Shown: positions 8,193 to 17,139, counted from the stretch's first letter. The stretch: 64,000 nucleotides of DNA from Pelagibacteraceae bacterium AG-414-E02 (GCA_003214615.1 QCLK01000003.1:113877-177876); one strand, 5' to 3'. Numbers and translations: made by a program. Notes: generated from the letters alone by a model not told the origin.

Positions 8193-10232
8193 TTGATTTT
8201 GAAAAATAATTGGTCAAAAAAAATTGCAAAAAAATATATAAAAAAGTACCAAAAACTTGGGTTTTCTAACGATTTAGCGCTCAGAGTCTACACGACTCGC
8301 TTACTTGGAAGAAATAAAGAGCTAGTTTTACATGGCGGAGGAAATACTTCCGTCAAAACTACAATTAAGGATATTGATGGAAAAAAATATAAAGTCCTTT
8401 GTGTGAAAGGAAGTGGTTGGGATATGGCAGATATAGAGCCTCCTGGTCTTCCTGCAGTTAAACTAGAACCATTATTGGCTTTAAAAAATAAAAAATATTT
8501 ATCAGATGAAGATATGGTTGCTTATCAAAAAAGAAATTTGATTGATATTAAATCACCAAATCCTTCTGTAGAAACATTTTTACATGCTTTTTTACCCTTC
8601 AAGTATGTAGATCATACTCATGCAGATTCCATACTTAATATAACGAATAGACCAGGTGGATTGAGTTTATGCAAAAAAATCTTTGGTGATAAAGTTAGTA
8701 TTGTTCCTTATGTAATGCCAGGATTTATGTTAGCCAAAAAAATTAATGAAGTTTATTCAAAAAATCCAAAAATAAACTGTTTAATATTAATGAACCATGG
8801 AATCTTTACTTTTGCTAACGATTGTAAAGCAGCTTACGATTTAATGATAAAATATGTTTCAAAAGCTGAAAATACTATTAAAAAATTAAAGAGTAAAAAA
8901 ATTAAACAAATTAAAAAATTCTCTCCAAAATTTAACCCTCATGAAGTTGCTCCAATAATAAGGGGGCTTTTATCTGAAAACAAAGATCAAAAATTTGTTA
9001 TTAATTATAGACTAAATAAACATCTAAAATATTTTATAAATGGAAAAAATGTCAGGACTTATTCATCAAAAGGGACTGCTACACCTGATCACGTAATTAG
9101 AGTAAAACCATTTCCCTTAATAATAACTCCTAAAAAAAATTCTTCAGTAGAACAATTTAAAAAGATAGCAAAAAAAGCTTTTGCAAATTATCGTAAAAAA
9201 TACATTCACTATTTCAATGTAAACCATAGAAAAGCTAAAGAAAAAAAGGTAATGTTGGACACTTCTCCCAGAGTGGTTTTGGTACAAAACGTTGGCATGT
9301 TTAGTGTTGGTAAAGACTTGAACGCTGCAAAAATTGCTGGAGATTTAACTGAAACTAATGCTAGAGTAATTTCTTCCGTTGAAGAAACATCAAGTTACAA
9401 ATTTATTCCTGAAAAAGATCTATTTGATGTTGAGTATTGGTCTTTAGAACAAGCAAAGATTAAAAAGAAGAAGAAACTCCTTGAAGGAAATGTTGTTGCA
9501 GTTACAGGAAGTACTGGAACTATAGGTTTCGAAACTTATAAAATGTTTAAAAGTTATGGAGCTGAAGTTGTTCTGCTTGATAATAATTTAGAACGCTTGA
9601 GAGAAGTACAGTCAAAAATTAAAGATCTCTGTATTCATTGTGATGTAACAAATAAAAAAAGTGTGAAAAACGCTTTTAAACAAATTTGTGAAAAATTTGG
9701 TGGAATTGATATTTTAGTTTCAAACGCAGGTACAGCTCCGGGCGGATCTATAGGAGAAGTAAGTGACGAATTATTAAGAAAAAGTTTTGAAATTAACTTT
9801 TTTTCTCATCAAAACTGCGCTTCTGAAGCAGTCAAAATAATGAAAAAACAAAATATTAATGGATGTTTACTTTTTAATATTTCAAAACAATCTGTAAATC
9901 CCGGAAAAAACTTCGGTCCTTATGGTTTACCCAAATCAGCCTTGCTTAGTTTGTGTAAACAATATGCTGTTGATTATGGATCTTATGGAATCAGATCCAA
10001 TGGAGTGAACGCTGATAGAATAAGAAGTGGTTTAATGACAGATAAAATGATCAAGACCAGAGCACAAGCAAGATCAGTAACTACTTCTGATTACATGAAA
10101 GGTAATTTATTATTAAATGAAGTAAAAGCCGAAGATGTTGCTAAAGCATTTCTTCATTTGGCTACTTCAAAAAAAACTACAGGAGCTGTTCTCACAGTTG
10201 ATGGTGGAAATATAGCTGCTTCACTAAGATAG
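8193..10232 (+). CDS. fused class II aldolase / short-chain dehydrogenase
   Basis: A 679-residue bifunctional enzyme. Residues 1 to about 260 are a zinc class II aldolase: phosphate-binding GGGNTS (48-53), KGSG (72-75), catalytic Glu127, zinc ligands His141 and His143 in DHTHADS, and His202 in MNHG. Residues about 430-679 are an SDR with TGSTGTIG (438-445), NAG (511-513), Ser564, and Tyr577-x3-Lys581. Relatives are the RhaE-RhaW type rhamnulose-1-phosphate aldolase/lactaldehyde dehydrogenases. No rhamnose kinase or isomerase is nearby, whereas mtnA, mtnP and speDE are, so 5-methylthioribulose-1-phosphate is an attractive substrate (inference). TTG is used as start (8193, or 8199), since ATG frames upstream close at once. 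Confidence 0.88.
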   Translation: MILKNNWSKKIAKKYIKKYQKLGFSNDLALRVYTTRLLGRNKELVLHGGGNTSVKTTIKDIDGKKYKVLCVKGSGWDMADIEPPGLPAVKLEPLLALKNKKYLSDEDMVAYQKRNLIDIKSPNPSVETFLHAFLPFKYVDHTHADSILNITNRPGGLSLCKKIFGDKVSIVPYVMPGFMLAKKINEVYSKNPKINCLILMNHGIFTFANDCKAAYDLMIKYVSKAENTIKKLKSKKIKQIKKFSPKFNPHEVAPIIRGLLSENKDQKFVINYRLNKHLKYFINGKNVRTYSSKGTATPDHVIRVKPFPLIITPKKNSSVEQFKKIAKKAFANYRKKYIHYFNVNHRKAKEKKVMLDTSPRVVLVQNVGMFSVGKDLNAAKIAGDLTETNARVISSVEETSSYKFIPEKDLFDVEYWSLEQAKIKKKKKLLEGNVVAVTGSTGTIGFETYKMFKSYGAEVVLLDNNLERLREVQSKIKDLCIHCDVTNKKSVKNAFKQICEKFGGIDILVSNAGTAPGGSIGEVSDELLRKSFEINFFSHQNCASEAVKIMKKQNINGCLLFNISKQSVNPGKNFGPYGLPKSALLSLCKQYAVDYGSYGIRSNGVNADRIRSGLMTDKMIKTRAQARSVTTSDYMKGNLLLNEVKAEDVAKAFLHLATSKKTTGAVLTVDGGNIAASLR

Positions 10233-10235
10233 TTT

Positions 10236-10574
10236 TTAATTATTTGTCTTTCCGATTAAGTTAACCATTATTACACCTATAATAATAAAAGCTAATCCGA
10301 TATTTGTATAAAGATTTGGTGTCTGGTTAAATTTAAAAACTCCAACTAAGACTGTTGCTATAATACAAAGTCCAGCAAATGAAGCATAAGTTATGCCAAC
10401 AGGAATCACTTTCATTACAAGTGATAAAGTAAACATACATAAAACAATTGTAATTGCCGTGATAATGCTTGGAATCAATACTGTAAACCCTTGAGCACTC
10501 TTTGCAAAACCATTTGCAGCTGTACCTAAAGCAACAGCTATAATCAAAATTATGTATGCTGAAATATTACTCAC
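10236..10574 (-). CDS. SMR-family-like four-helix membrane protein without acidic residues
   Basis: A 112-residue protein with four hydrophobic segments (about 3-20, 31-52, 57-78, 86-105) and the SMR-like pattern AQGFTVLIPS followed by VIPVGITYASFAG, aligning with EmrE SEGFTRLWPS and YIPTGIAYAIWSG. In EmrE a membrane-embedded Glu14 couples drug and proton; here that region (ALGTAANGFAKSAQG) has none, and the whole chain contains no Asp or Glu. It is therefore unlikely to be a standard proton-coupled drug antiporter. Its start overlaps the end of mtnA by 4 bases, so it is co-translated with MTA salvage genes and could move a pathway product. Confidence 0.8.
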   Translation of the reverse strand: MSNISAYIILIIAVALGTAANGFAKSAQGFTVLIPSIITAITIVLCMFTLSLVMKVIPVGITYASFAGLCIIATVLVGVFKFNQTPNLYTNIGLAFIIIGVIMVNLIGKTNN

Positions 10575-11647
10575 TTAAATAATCCTTTCAGTCCTTTTTC
10601 TGATGCTTCACAGACGCCTTTTTCAGTTATTAATCCTGTAACATATTTTGCTGGAGTAACATCAAAAGCCAAGTTCATTGCTTTGCTTTTTTGTGGATAA
10701 ATTAATATTTTTTGAAGCTTCTTATCTTTATCTAATCCTTCAACGTGGGTTAATTCCTCCGAGTTTCTTTCTTCAATTGGGATATCTTTAAAATCCTTTA
10801 TATTCCAATCTATCGTAGAGCTTGGTAGTGCTACATAAAATGGAACATTATTATCTTTAGCTGCTAATGCTTTTAAATAAGTACCAATTTTATTACAAAC
10901 ATCTCCAGTAGATAGAGTTCTATCAGTTCCAACAATACACATATCTACTTCACCTCTTTGCATTAATATTCCACCCGTATTATCTGCAATAATTGTGTTA
11001 GGAATTTTTTCTTCATTTAATTCGTATGAAGTTAAATTAGCTCCTTGATTTCTTGGTCTTGTTTCATCAACCCAAACATGAACGGGAATTCCTTTTTTAT
11101 GCGCATGATAGATAGGTGAAGTTGCTGTTCCCCAATTAATCGTTGCAAGCCAACCGGCGTTACAATGGGTTAAAATATTTACTTTATCTTTCTTTTTATT
11201 ATAAATTTCTTCAATAATTTTTAATCCGTTTAATCCAATATTTTCACAGAACTTAACATCTTCTTCACATATTGCTTTTGCTTCATCTAAAGCTACTTTT
11301 AATAGTTCGTTGTTGTTAACTCCTGATAATTTTTTCATCATTCGATCTACGGCCCACTTTAAATTAATTGCTGTTGGTCTTGATTGAATTAATTCTTCTG
11401 AACTTTTCTTAATAAAATTAGGGTCATTTTTTTCCATAATAGCTAAAACAATACCGTAAGCAGCAGTTCCACCTATTAATGGAGCTCCCCTAACCTCCAT
11501 AACTTTGATGGCGTTAATTGCATCTTTTACTGTTTTAAGATCTTTAATTATAAATTGGTGAGGAAGTTTTGTTTGATCAATAATTTTTACAACTTGATTT
11601 TGTTCGTCAAACCAAATTGTACGATATTCTTTTCCTTCTATTTTCAT
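10571..11647 (-). CDS. mtnA: S-methyl-5-thioribose-1-phosphate isomerase
   Basis: A 358-residue member of the eIF2B-like aldose-1-phosphate isomerase family. Landmarks are RGAPLIGGTAAYG (53-65), catalytic Cys162 in THCNAG, and the catalytic Asp242 in GTDR after ADNTGGILMQRGEVD. It converts 5-methylthioribose-1-phosphate to 5-methylthioribulose-1-phosphate in the cytoplasm. It overlaps mtnP upstream by 4 bases (ATGA type) and the SMR-like gene downstream by 4 bases, so the three form a tight operon. None of the usual next steps (mtnB, mtnC/W/X, mtnD) is in the window. Confidence 0.95.
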   Translation of the reverse strand: MKIEGKEYRTIWFDEQNQVVKIIDQTKLPHQFIIKDLKTVKDAINAIKVMEVRGAPLIGGTAAYGIVLAIMEKNDPNFIKKSSEELIQSRPTAINLKWAVDRMMKKLSGVNNNELLKVALDEAKAICEEDVKFCENIGLNGLKIIEEIYNKKKDKVNILTHCNAGWLATINWGTATSPIYHAHKKGIPVHVWVDETRPRNQGANLTSYELNEEKIPNTIIADNTGGILMQRGEVDMCIVGTDRTLSTGDVCNKIGTYLKALAAKDNNVPFYVALPSSTIDWNIKDFKDIPIEERNSEELTHVEGLDKDKKLQKILIYPQKSKAMNLAFDVTPAKYVTGLITEKGVCEASEKGLKGLFK

Positions 11648-12516
11648 TTATTTAGAACTCTTCCAGCTACTGTTTTTAGTTTTTTAATTGTCTTTTTAGA
11701 TCTTTTTTCTGGAGCTGTAATAATTGCTACATCCAGGCAATTATTTGTAGGGTCTTTAGGATCTATATGATTTTCAAAGTTTTCTATAATATTTTTAACC
11801 ATATTTTTTGCTTTAGCAGCATTACCTAATAAAACTTTAATAACCGTTTGCACATCAACGTTTTCATGGTCTGGATGCCAACAATCATAATCCGTAACCA
11901 TTGATACTGATGCATATCTAATTTCTGCTTCTCTTGCCAATTTTGCTTCAGGCATATTTGTCATTCCAATAACATCTGCTTTCCAAGATCTATATAAATT
12001 AGATTCGGCTAATGTTGAAAATTGAGGGCCTTCCATGACAACATAAGTTCCTCCTCTTTGGTAATCTATTTTTTCTTTTTTTATTGCTTCTTCGCAAGCA
12101 TTCATTAAACCATTGGATGTCGGGTGAGCCATCGAAACATGAGCTACTATATCTTCGTCAAAAAAAGTTTTCTTTCTCGCAAAAGTCCTATCTATAAATT
12201 GATCAACTATTACAAATTTTCCTGGTGGCAAATCTTCTTTTAATGAACCTACGGCAGATACCGAAACAATATCGGTTACACCTAATTGTTTTAAAGCATC
12301 TATGTTAGCTCTGAAATTTATATTTGATGGTGAAATTTTGTGACCTCTTGCATGACGAGGTAAAAAGCAAACTTCTTTTCCTTTATATTTTAAATTTAAT
12401 ATTTGATCAGAAGGTTTTCCCCATGGAGTTGATATAGATTTCCATTTTGGATTTTGCATCCCCTCTATATCATAAAGCCCACTCCCACCTATTATTGCAA
12501 GTTTGTTTTTTGTCAT
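11644..12516 (-). CDS. mtnP: S-methyl-5'-thioadenosine phosphorylase
   Basis: A 290-residue purine nucleoside phosphorylase family enzyme. The N-terminal IIGGSGLYDIEGM is the phosphate-binding signature of the MTAP group, PRHARGHKISPS follows at about 53-64, and VTDYDCWHPDHE near 217-228 is the MTAP-type purine-binding segment. It splits MTA into adenine and 5-methylthioribose-1-phosphate. The upstream divergent gene is apt, which recycles that adenine. SpeDE, the MTA producer, is a few kilobases downstream on the same strand. Confidence 0.95.
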   Translation of the reverse strand: MTKNKLAIIGGSGLYDIEGMQNPKWKSISTPWGKPSDQILNLKYKGKEVCFLPRHARGHKISPSNINFRANIDALKQLGVTDIVSVSAVGSLKEDLPPGKFVIVDQFIDRTFARKKTFFDEDIVAHVSMAHPTSNGLMNACEEAIKKEKIDYQRGGTYVVMEGPQFSTLAESNLYRSWKADVIGMTNMPEAKLAREAEIRYASVSMVTDYDCWHPDHENVDVQTVIKVLLGNAAKAKNMVKNIIENFENHIDPKDPTNNCLDVAIITAPEKRSKKTIKKLKTVAGRVLNK

Positions 12517-12565
12517 AAAGTATTATAATTAATATGATCTTTTTTATTAACTTTGAAGTAAAAAA

Positions 12566-13093
12566 ATGGATTTAAAAAAATATATACGTTCAATTCCCGA
12601 TTATCCTAAAAAGGGTATTTTATTTAGAGATATTACAACCTTAATAAAAGATGAAAATGCCTTTAAGGAAACCGTTGATCAGATGGGTAAGCTTTCAAAC
12701 CAAATTAAATTTAATAAACTTGCCGCTATAGAATCTAGAGGTTTTGTTTTCGGGTCAGCATTATCTTATAATTTATCCAAATCTTTTATATTATTAAGAA
12801 AAAAAGGGAAACTTCCATCAGAAAAATTTTCTCAAGACTTTGTACTTGAATATGGAAAAGCAACAATTGAAGTGCACAAAGATTCTATAAACAAAAACGA
12901 TTCAGTTTTAATTGTAGATGATTTAATTGCAACGGGAGGTTCTGCGGAAGCTGCTGCCAAACTCGTTGAAAAGTCTGGTGGAACAGTCGCTGGATTTTTA
13001 TTTGTTATTAATCTATTTGATTTAAATGGGGTAAAAAGATTACAAGACAAAGGTTACAAAGTTGCTAGTTTACTAGATTTTCCTGGTCACTAA
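12566..13093 (+). CDS. apt: adenine phosphoribosyltransferase
   Basis: A 175-residue type I phosphoribosyltransferase. The N-terminus (YIRSIPDYPKKGILFRDITT) is diagnostic for APRT. The PRPP-binding loop VLIVDDLIATGGS is at about 114-126, and ESRGF (56-60) contributes to adenine binding. It converts adenine plus PRPP to AMP. It is divergent from mtnP with 49 bases between the starts, so a shared control region is likely. The product of MtnP is its substrate. The 3' end overlaps the convergent glycosyltransferase by 4 bases. Confidence 0.95.
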   Translation: MDLKKYIRSIPDYPKKGILFRDITTLIKDENAFKETVDQMGKLSNQIKFNKLAAIESRGFVFGSALSYNLSKSFILLRKKGKLPSEKFSQDFVLEYGKATIEVHKDSINKNDSVLIVDDLIATGGSAEAAAKLVEKSGGTVAGFLFVINLFDLNGVKRLQDKGYKVASLLDFPGH

Positions 13094-13923
13094 ATTTTTG
13101 GTCTATACCAGGAACTTTTCCCGAAAATTGAATTTATAAGTCCAGAAAATCTTTGATGGTAAATTTCTTTTTTTTCTTTATTACTAAGCATAAAAAATAA
13201 AAAAAATTTAAAAATTGAAGAAAATAGTTTTGGCATAATTATTATAAGAGAAAGTAAAAATCCTTTATATTTTTTATTGTAATAAAAAGTCGACCACATC
13301 CAATGCCAATTTCTAGATAATTCCATCTGATAATTAAAAGATGAATCATGTGAAAGCCCTCCTTCATGATAAACTTTTATATGCGTGGAAAGATAAATTT
13401 TTTTATTTTTTCTTATCAATCTTTTGCACAAATCTATTTCTTCTAAAAAGAAAAAAATGTTTTCATCAAAAAATCCAATATCTTCAAATTCTGATAAATT
13501 TAAAAACATAGCATAACCCTTTACTGATTTAACTAATCTTACTTTTTCTTCAGATGGTAAACTATTCTTAGATTCAACTATTCCTGGACCTATTATTGCA
13601 AAATCTTTTTTTTCATTAGCTAAATTGGCAAAACCTTCCAATGCATCCGGGGAAAGCTCTGTGTCAGGATTTAATATTAATGCATATTTTGTTTTTACTT
13701 CTTTAAGTCCAATATTATTTGCTTTTCCGTAACCAAAGTTTTCACCGGTCAGTATGCATTTCACATTTTTAAATTCCTCTTCTATTTTTCTTTTATAATC
13801 TTGATTATGAGAGTTTTCGACATTTATAACTTCATATTGCCCATCAATTGAATTTAGGCAATTTCTAATTTTTTTTTCACTTTTAAATGAAGTAATTACT
13901 ATAGTTATATCTTTAATTGACAT
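13090..13923 (-). CDS. glycosyltransferase family 2 (rhamnosyltransferase-like)
   Basis: A 277-residue GT-A enzyme. The N-terminus has TIVITSFKSEKKIRNCLNSI, the DxD-type metal-binding region is ALILNPDTELSPDALE (about 86-101), and FFLEEIDLCKRLIRKNKK is the conserved acceptor-side segment seen in WbbL-type rhamnosyltransferases. A hydrophobic stretch near 222-250 may be membrane-associated. It is divergent from rmlB and therefore plausibly uses dTDP-rhamnose (inference from context). A paralogue of the same type is at 22608. Confidence 0.88.
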   Translation of the reverse strand: MSIKDITIVITSFKSEKKIRNCLNSIDGQYEVINVENSHNQDYKRKIEEEFKNVKCILTGENFGYGKANNIGLKEVKTKYALILNPDTELSPDALEGFANLANEKKDFAIIGPGIVESKNSLPSEEKVRLVKSVKGYAMFLNLSEFEDIGFFDENIFFFLEEIDLCKRLIRKNKKIYLSTHIKVYHEGGLSHDSSFNYQMELSRNWHWMWSTFYYNKKYKGFLLSLIIIMPKLFSSIFKFFLFFMLSNKEKKEIYHQRFSGLINSIFGKSSWYRPKI

Positions 13924-13998
13924 TATTTAAACATAATTAATTTTATACTTCTTTCTTTTAGCAATATAATTTTTTAATTATACCTTTTTTTTTAAAAT

Positions 13999-15012
13999 AT
14001 GAAAAAAGTTATCATTACTGGAGGATCTGGATTTATAGGTAGCAATTTAGTCAAATTTTTGCTCAATAAAAAATATTTTGTTGTTAATATTGATAAATCT
14101 AGTTATTCAGCGAATCCATATAATTTAAGAGAAGTTAATAAAAATAAAAATTATAAATATTATAAAGTAGATATAAATAACAAAAAAAAAGTATTCAAAA
14201 TCCTTAAAAAATATAATCCGATTGGTATTTTTAATTTGGCTGCAGAGTCTCATGTTGACAGATCAATTGATAATCCAAAAAATTTTATAAATTCGAATAT
14301 ATTAGGTGTTTTCAATTTATTAGAATCTTTAAGAGAATATATTAAAAAAAGTAAAAAAAAAATAAAGCTTGTACATATATCAACTGACGAAGTTTATGGG
14401 GATATTGATAATTCAAAAAGAACCAATGAAAAATTTCCATATGACCCTAGCTCTCCCTATTCCGCTTCCAAAGCAAGCGCGGACCATTTGGTAAAGTCCT
14501 TTGTAAGAACCTATAAAATTCCTGCTGTAATTTCAAATTGTTGCAACAATTATGGGCCCAATCAATTCCCAGAAAAACTAATTCCGAAACTAATTTATAA
14601 TATAATTAACAACAAACCATTGCCAATTTATGGTAAAGGAAAAAATTCAAGAGAATGGATACATGTTAATGATCATTGCGAAGCTTTGCTAAAAATTTTT
14701 AATAAAGGAAAAGTAGGTGAAAGTTACAATGTTGGTACTAATCAAAATATTACAAATATCGAAATAGCCAAAAAATTATTACAAATGTATAAGAATAAAA
14801 GTAAAATAAAATATGTAAAAGATAGACCTGGTCACGATTTTCGATATGCGTTAGATTCAAAAAAAATTAGAAAAAAACTTAAATGGAAACCAAAAGTAAG
14901 TTTAAATGTGGGATTAAAAAATACTTTTATATGGTATTTAAATAATATTGCTTTCTTTAAAAGTGTGTCACAAAAATTATATGATAAAAGATTAGGGTTA
15001 AAAAATGATTAA
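13999..15012 (+). CDS. rmlB: dTDP-glucose 4,6-dehydratase
   Basis: A 337-residue extended SDR. NAD-binding GGSGFIGSN is at 8-16, the catalytic TDE triad with Asp-Glu at 129-131, and Tyr154-x3-Lys158 in PYSASKAS. It dehydrates dTDP-glucose to dTDP-4-keto-6-deoxyglucose. It is the first gene of an overlapping rmlB-A-C cluster (8-base overlap with rmlA). Its product can feed L-rhamnose and, through the RfbH-like and C-methyltransferase genes downstream, other deoxysugars. Confidence 0.95.
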   Translation: MKKVIITGGSGFIGSNLVKFLLNKKYFVVNIDKSSYSANPYNLREVNKNKNYKYYKVDINNKKKVFKILKKYNPIGIFNLAAESHVDRSIDNPKNFINSNILGVFNLLESLREYIKKSKKKIKLVHISTDEVYGDIDNSKRTNEKFPYDPSSPYSASKASADHLVKSFVRTYKIPAVISNCCNNYGPNQFPEKLIPKLIYNIINNKPLPIYGKGKNSREWIHVNDHCEALLKIFNKGKVGESYNVGTNQNITNIEIAKKLLQMYKNKSKIKYVKDRPGHDFRYALDSKKIRKKLKWKPKVSLNVGLKNTFIWYLNNIAFFKSVSQKLYDKRLGLKND

Positions 15013-15874
15013 AAAAGGAATTGTACTTGCTGGAGGAATAGGAACAAGAATGAGCCCTTTAACCAAATCGGTAAACAAACAATTATTGCCAGTTTATGAT
15101 AAACCTCTACTTTTTTATCCTTTATCAATTCTCATGCTGGCTGGAATAAAAGATATTTTAATAATTGTTAATAAAGGTCAATTGCAGCAATTTAAGAAAC
15201 TGTTGCCAAATGGTAAAAATTTAGGAATTAAAATTACTTTTGCCGAGCAAAAATATCCCAAAGGATTACCTGATGCTTTTATAATTGGAGAAAAATTTAT
15301 CGGCAATGATAGTGTTGCTTTAATACTAGGTGATAATTTTTTCTATGGCCAAAATTTAACAAAAAAATTACAAGAATGTAGAAGATTAAAAAACGGAGCA
15401 AAAATTTTTCTTCATCCAGTAAATAACCCATCTCAATACGGAGTAGTAAAAATTAATGATAGAAATAAAATCATTAAAATCTTAGAAAAACCAAAAAAAT
15501 TTATATCTAATTTTGCTATAACAGGATTATATTTTTTCGACAACAAGGTAGTAAAGTTAAGCAAGGCTCTTAAACCTTCTAAAAGGAAAGAGATTGAAAT
15601 TGTTGATTTGTTAAAAAAGTATAATAAAAAAAATAAACTATCTGCTGAATTTATAGGGCGCGGTGGAGCTTGGTTAGACACAGGTTCAATAAAGGATTTT
15701 TATGAAGCTTCTTCATTTGTTTCTGCTCTAGAAAATAGACAGGGTTTAAAAATTGCCTGTTTGGAAGAAATTGCCTTGGGTAATAAATGGGTAAATAAAA
15801 AACATATTTTGTCAGCAATTAAATTTTATGGAAAATGTGAGTACTCTAACTATCTCTGGAAATTAATTAAATGA
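15005..15874 (+). CDS. rmlA: glucose-1-phosphate thymidylyltransferase
   Basis: A 289-residue nucleotidyltransferase. The signature LAGGIGTRMSPLT is at 8-20, ILGDNFFYG provides the metal-binding Asp around residue 108, and the C-terminal EKPKKFISNFAITGLYFFD and GGAWLDTGS segments match RmlA. It makes dTDP-glucose from glucose-1-phosphate and dTTP, the entry step of dTDP-sugar synthesis. Its coding end overlaps rmlC by 4 bases. Confidence 0.95.
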   Translation: MIKKGIVLAGGIGTRMSPLTKSVNKQLLPVYDKPLLFYPLSILMLAGIKDILIIVNKGQLQQFKKLLPNGKNLGIKITFAEQKYPKGLPDAFIIGEKFIGNDSVALILGDNFFYGQNLTKKLQECRRLKNGAKIFLHPVNNPSQYGVVKINDRNKIIKILEKPKKFISNFAITGLYFFDNKVVKLSKALKPSKRKEIEIVDLLKKYNKKNKLSAEFIGRGGAWLDTGSIKDFYEASSFVSALENRQGLKIACLEEIALGNKWVNKKHILSAIKFYGKCEYSNYLWKLIK

Positions 15875-16401
15875 AATTAGTAAATACACGTTTTAATGGT
15901 TTAAAATTAATCAAAGGTAAGACTTTTTATGACAAAAGAGGTTTTCTCAGAGAAACAATGAGAAATAATTTATTAAAAGGTAATAAATTTATATTCTGGA
16001 TATTATCCCAGTCAAAAAAAAATACTATTAGAGGTCTGCATATACAAAAAAAACATATGCAGGCTAAATTTATTTGTGTTTTAAAAGGAAAAATTTATGA
16101 TGTTGCTCTGGACTTGAGAAAAAAATCTAAAACTTATGGTAAATATTTTTCTGCCATTTTATCTGAAAAAAACTCAACTTCAGTCTTTATACCAAAAGGT
16201 TTTGCACATGGCTTCTGCGGTCTGGAAAAAGAAAATTTGATTCTTTACGGTATGACAAGCTACAGATCAAAAAAGCATGAAGTAGGACTATTGTGGAATG
16301 ATTCTGATATCAAAATTAAATGGCCAATAAAAAAACCAATAATTTCTATGAAAGATAAAAAAAATATAACTTTTAAAAAATATAATAATATTTACTTCTA
16401 A
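15871..16401 (+). CDS. rmlC: dTDP-4-dehydrorhamnose 3,5-epimerase
   Basis: A 176-residue cupin-type RmlC. The catalytic His is in IRGLHIQKK (about residue 57), followed by GKIYDVALDLRKKS with the partner Asp, and FIPKGFAHGFCGL is the conserved C-terminal strand. It epimerises C3 and C5 of dTDP-4-keto-6-deoxyglucose. The sequence is slightly divergent (LHIQKKHMQAK replacing the usual LHYQ..P..QAK), so a 3-epimerase or 5-epimerase variant cannot be excluded. Confidence 0.9.
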   Translation: MKLVNTRFNGLKLIKGKTFYDKRGFLRETMRNNLLKGNKFIFWILSQSKKNTIRGLHIQKKHMQAKFICVLKGKIYDVALDLRKKSKTYGKYFSAILSEKNSTSVFIPKGFAHGFCGLEKENLILYGMTSYRSKKHEVGLLWNDSDIKIKWPIKKPIISMKDKKNITFKKYNNIYF

Positions 16402-16419
16402 TTATAATATATTTAACCA

Positions 16420-17139
16420 ATGTTTTTATATAAAAACAAAATTGTTGTAACTGGAGGCAGTGGTCGTTTTGGTTCTCAATTAAAAAAAGTAAAAAATAGA
16501 TTTAATTTAATTTATCCTAATAAATCACAACTAAATATATTAAATTATAATAAAATCAAAAAATATCTTAAAAAACACAAACCTAAATATCTAATTCATC
16601 TTGCAGGCCTATCAAGGCCAATGAAAATACATGAAAAGTTGGTAAACAAAAGTATCGATTTAAATATTATTGGCACCGCAAATGTTACAAAAGCCTGTTG
16701 GGAATTAGGTATCAAGTTAATTTATTTTTCAACTTGTTATATATATCCAGGTTTTAGGGGGAGCTATAAAGAGACAGACGCATTATTACCAAGCAATAAA
16801 TATGCGTGGTCAAAATTGGGAGGGGAATCAGCCGTTCAATTATATGACAATTCATTAATATTAAGAGTTTGCATGACAGAAAAACCTTTTGTGCACAAAA
16901 AAGCATTTTATGATTTCACTACAAATTTTATATTTCATGAGGATGTTATAAAATTTTTATTCAAATTAATTAAAAAAAAAGGAATAATTAATATAGGGGG
17001 TAAAACACAAACTGTTTATAATTTTGCAAAAAAATATAATAATAAAATTAAAAAAATTTCTGCAAAAAAATTACTTGGATCTAAATATCCCTTAAATCCA
17101 TCTATGAGTATAGAAAAACTTAAAAAAATTCTTGGATAA
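16420..17139 (+). CDS. RmlD-like nucleoside-diphosphate-sugar reductase
   Basis: A 239-residue extended SDR. VVTGGSGRFGSQ gives the NAD(P)-binding loop, FSTCYIYPG the Ser/Thr, and YAWSKLGGE the Tyr-x3-Lys pair. It is shorter than typical RmlD (about 290) and its substrate half is trimmed. The position after rmlC argues for the last dTDP-rhamnose step (4-keto reduction), but the family also contains sugar epimerases, so the symbol is withheld. An 18-base spacer separates it from rmlC. Confidence 0.75.
   Translation: MFLYKNKIVVTGGSGRFGSQLKKVKNRFNLIYPNKSQLNILNYNKIKKYLKKHKPKYLIHLAGLSRPMKIHEKLVNKSIDLNIIGTANVTKACWELGIKLIYFSTCYIYPGFRGSYKETDALLPSNKYAWSKLGGESAVQLYDNSLILRVCMTEKPFVHKKAFYDFTTNFIFHEDVIKFLFKLIKKKGIINIGGKTQTVYNFAKKYNNKIKKISAKKLLGSKYPLNPSMSIEKLKKILG

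Noticed and set aside
8193..10232. Annotation as rhamnulose-1-phosphate aldolase/lactaldehyde dehydrogenase of a rhamnose catabolic operon
   Set aside because: Fold and fusion match, but no rhamnose isomerase, kinase or transporter is in the window and the neighbours are MTA genes. The nearby rml genes make rhamnose, they do not degrade it. Kept only as an alternative.
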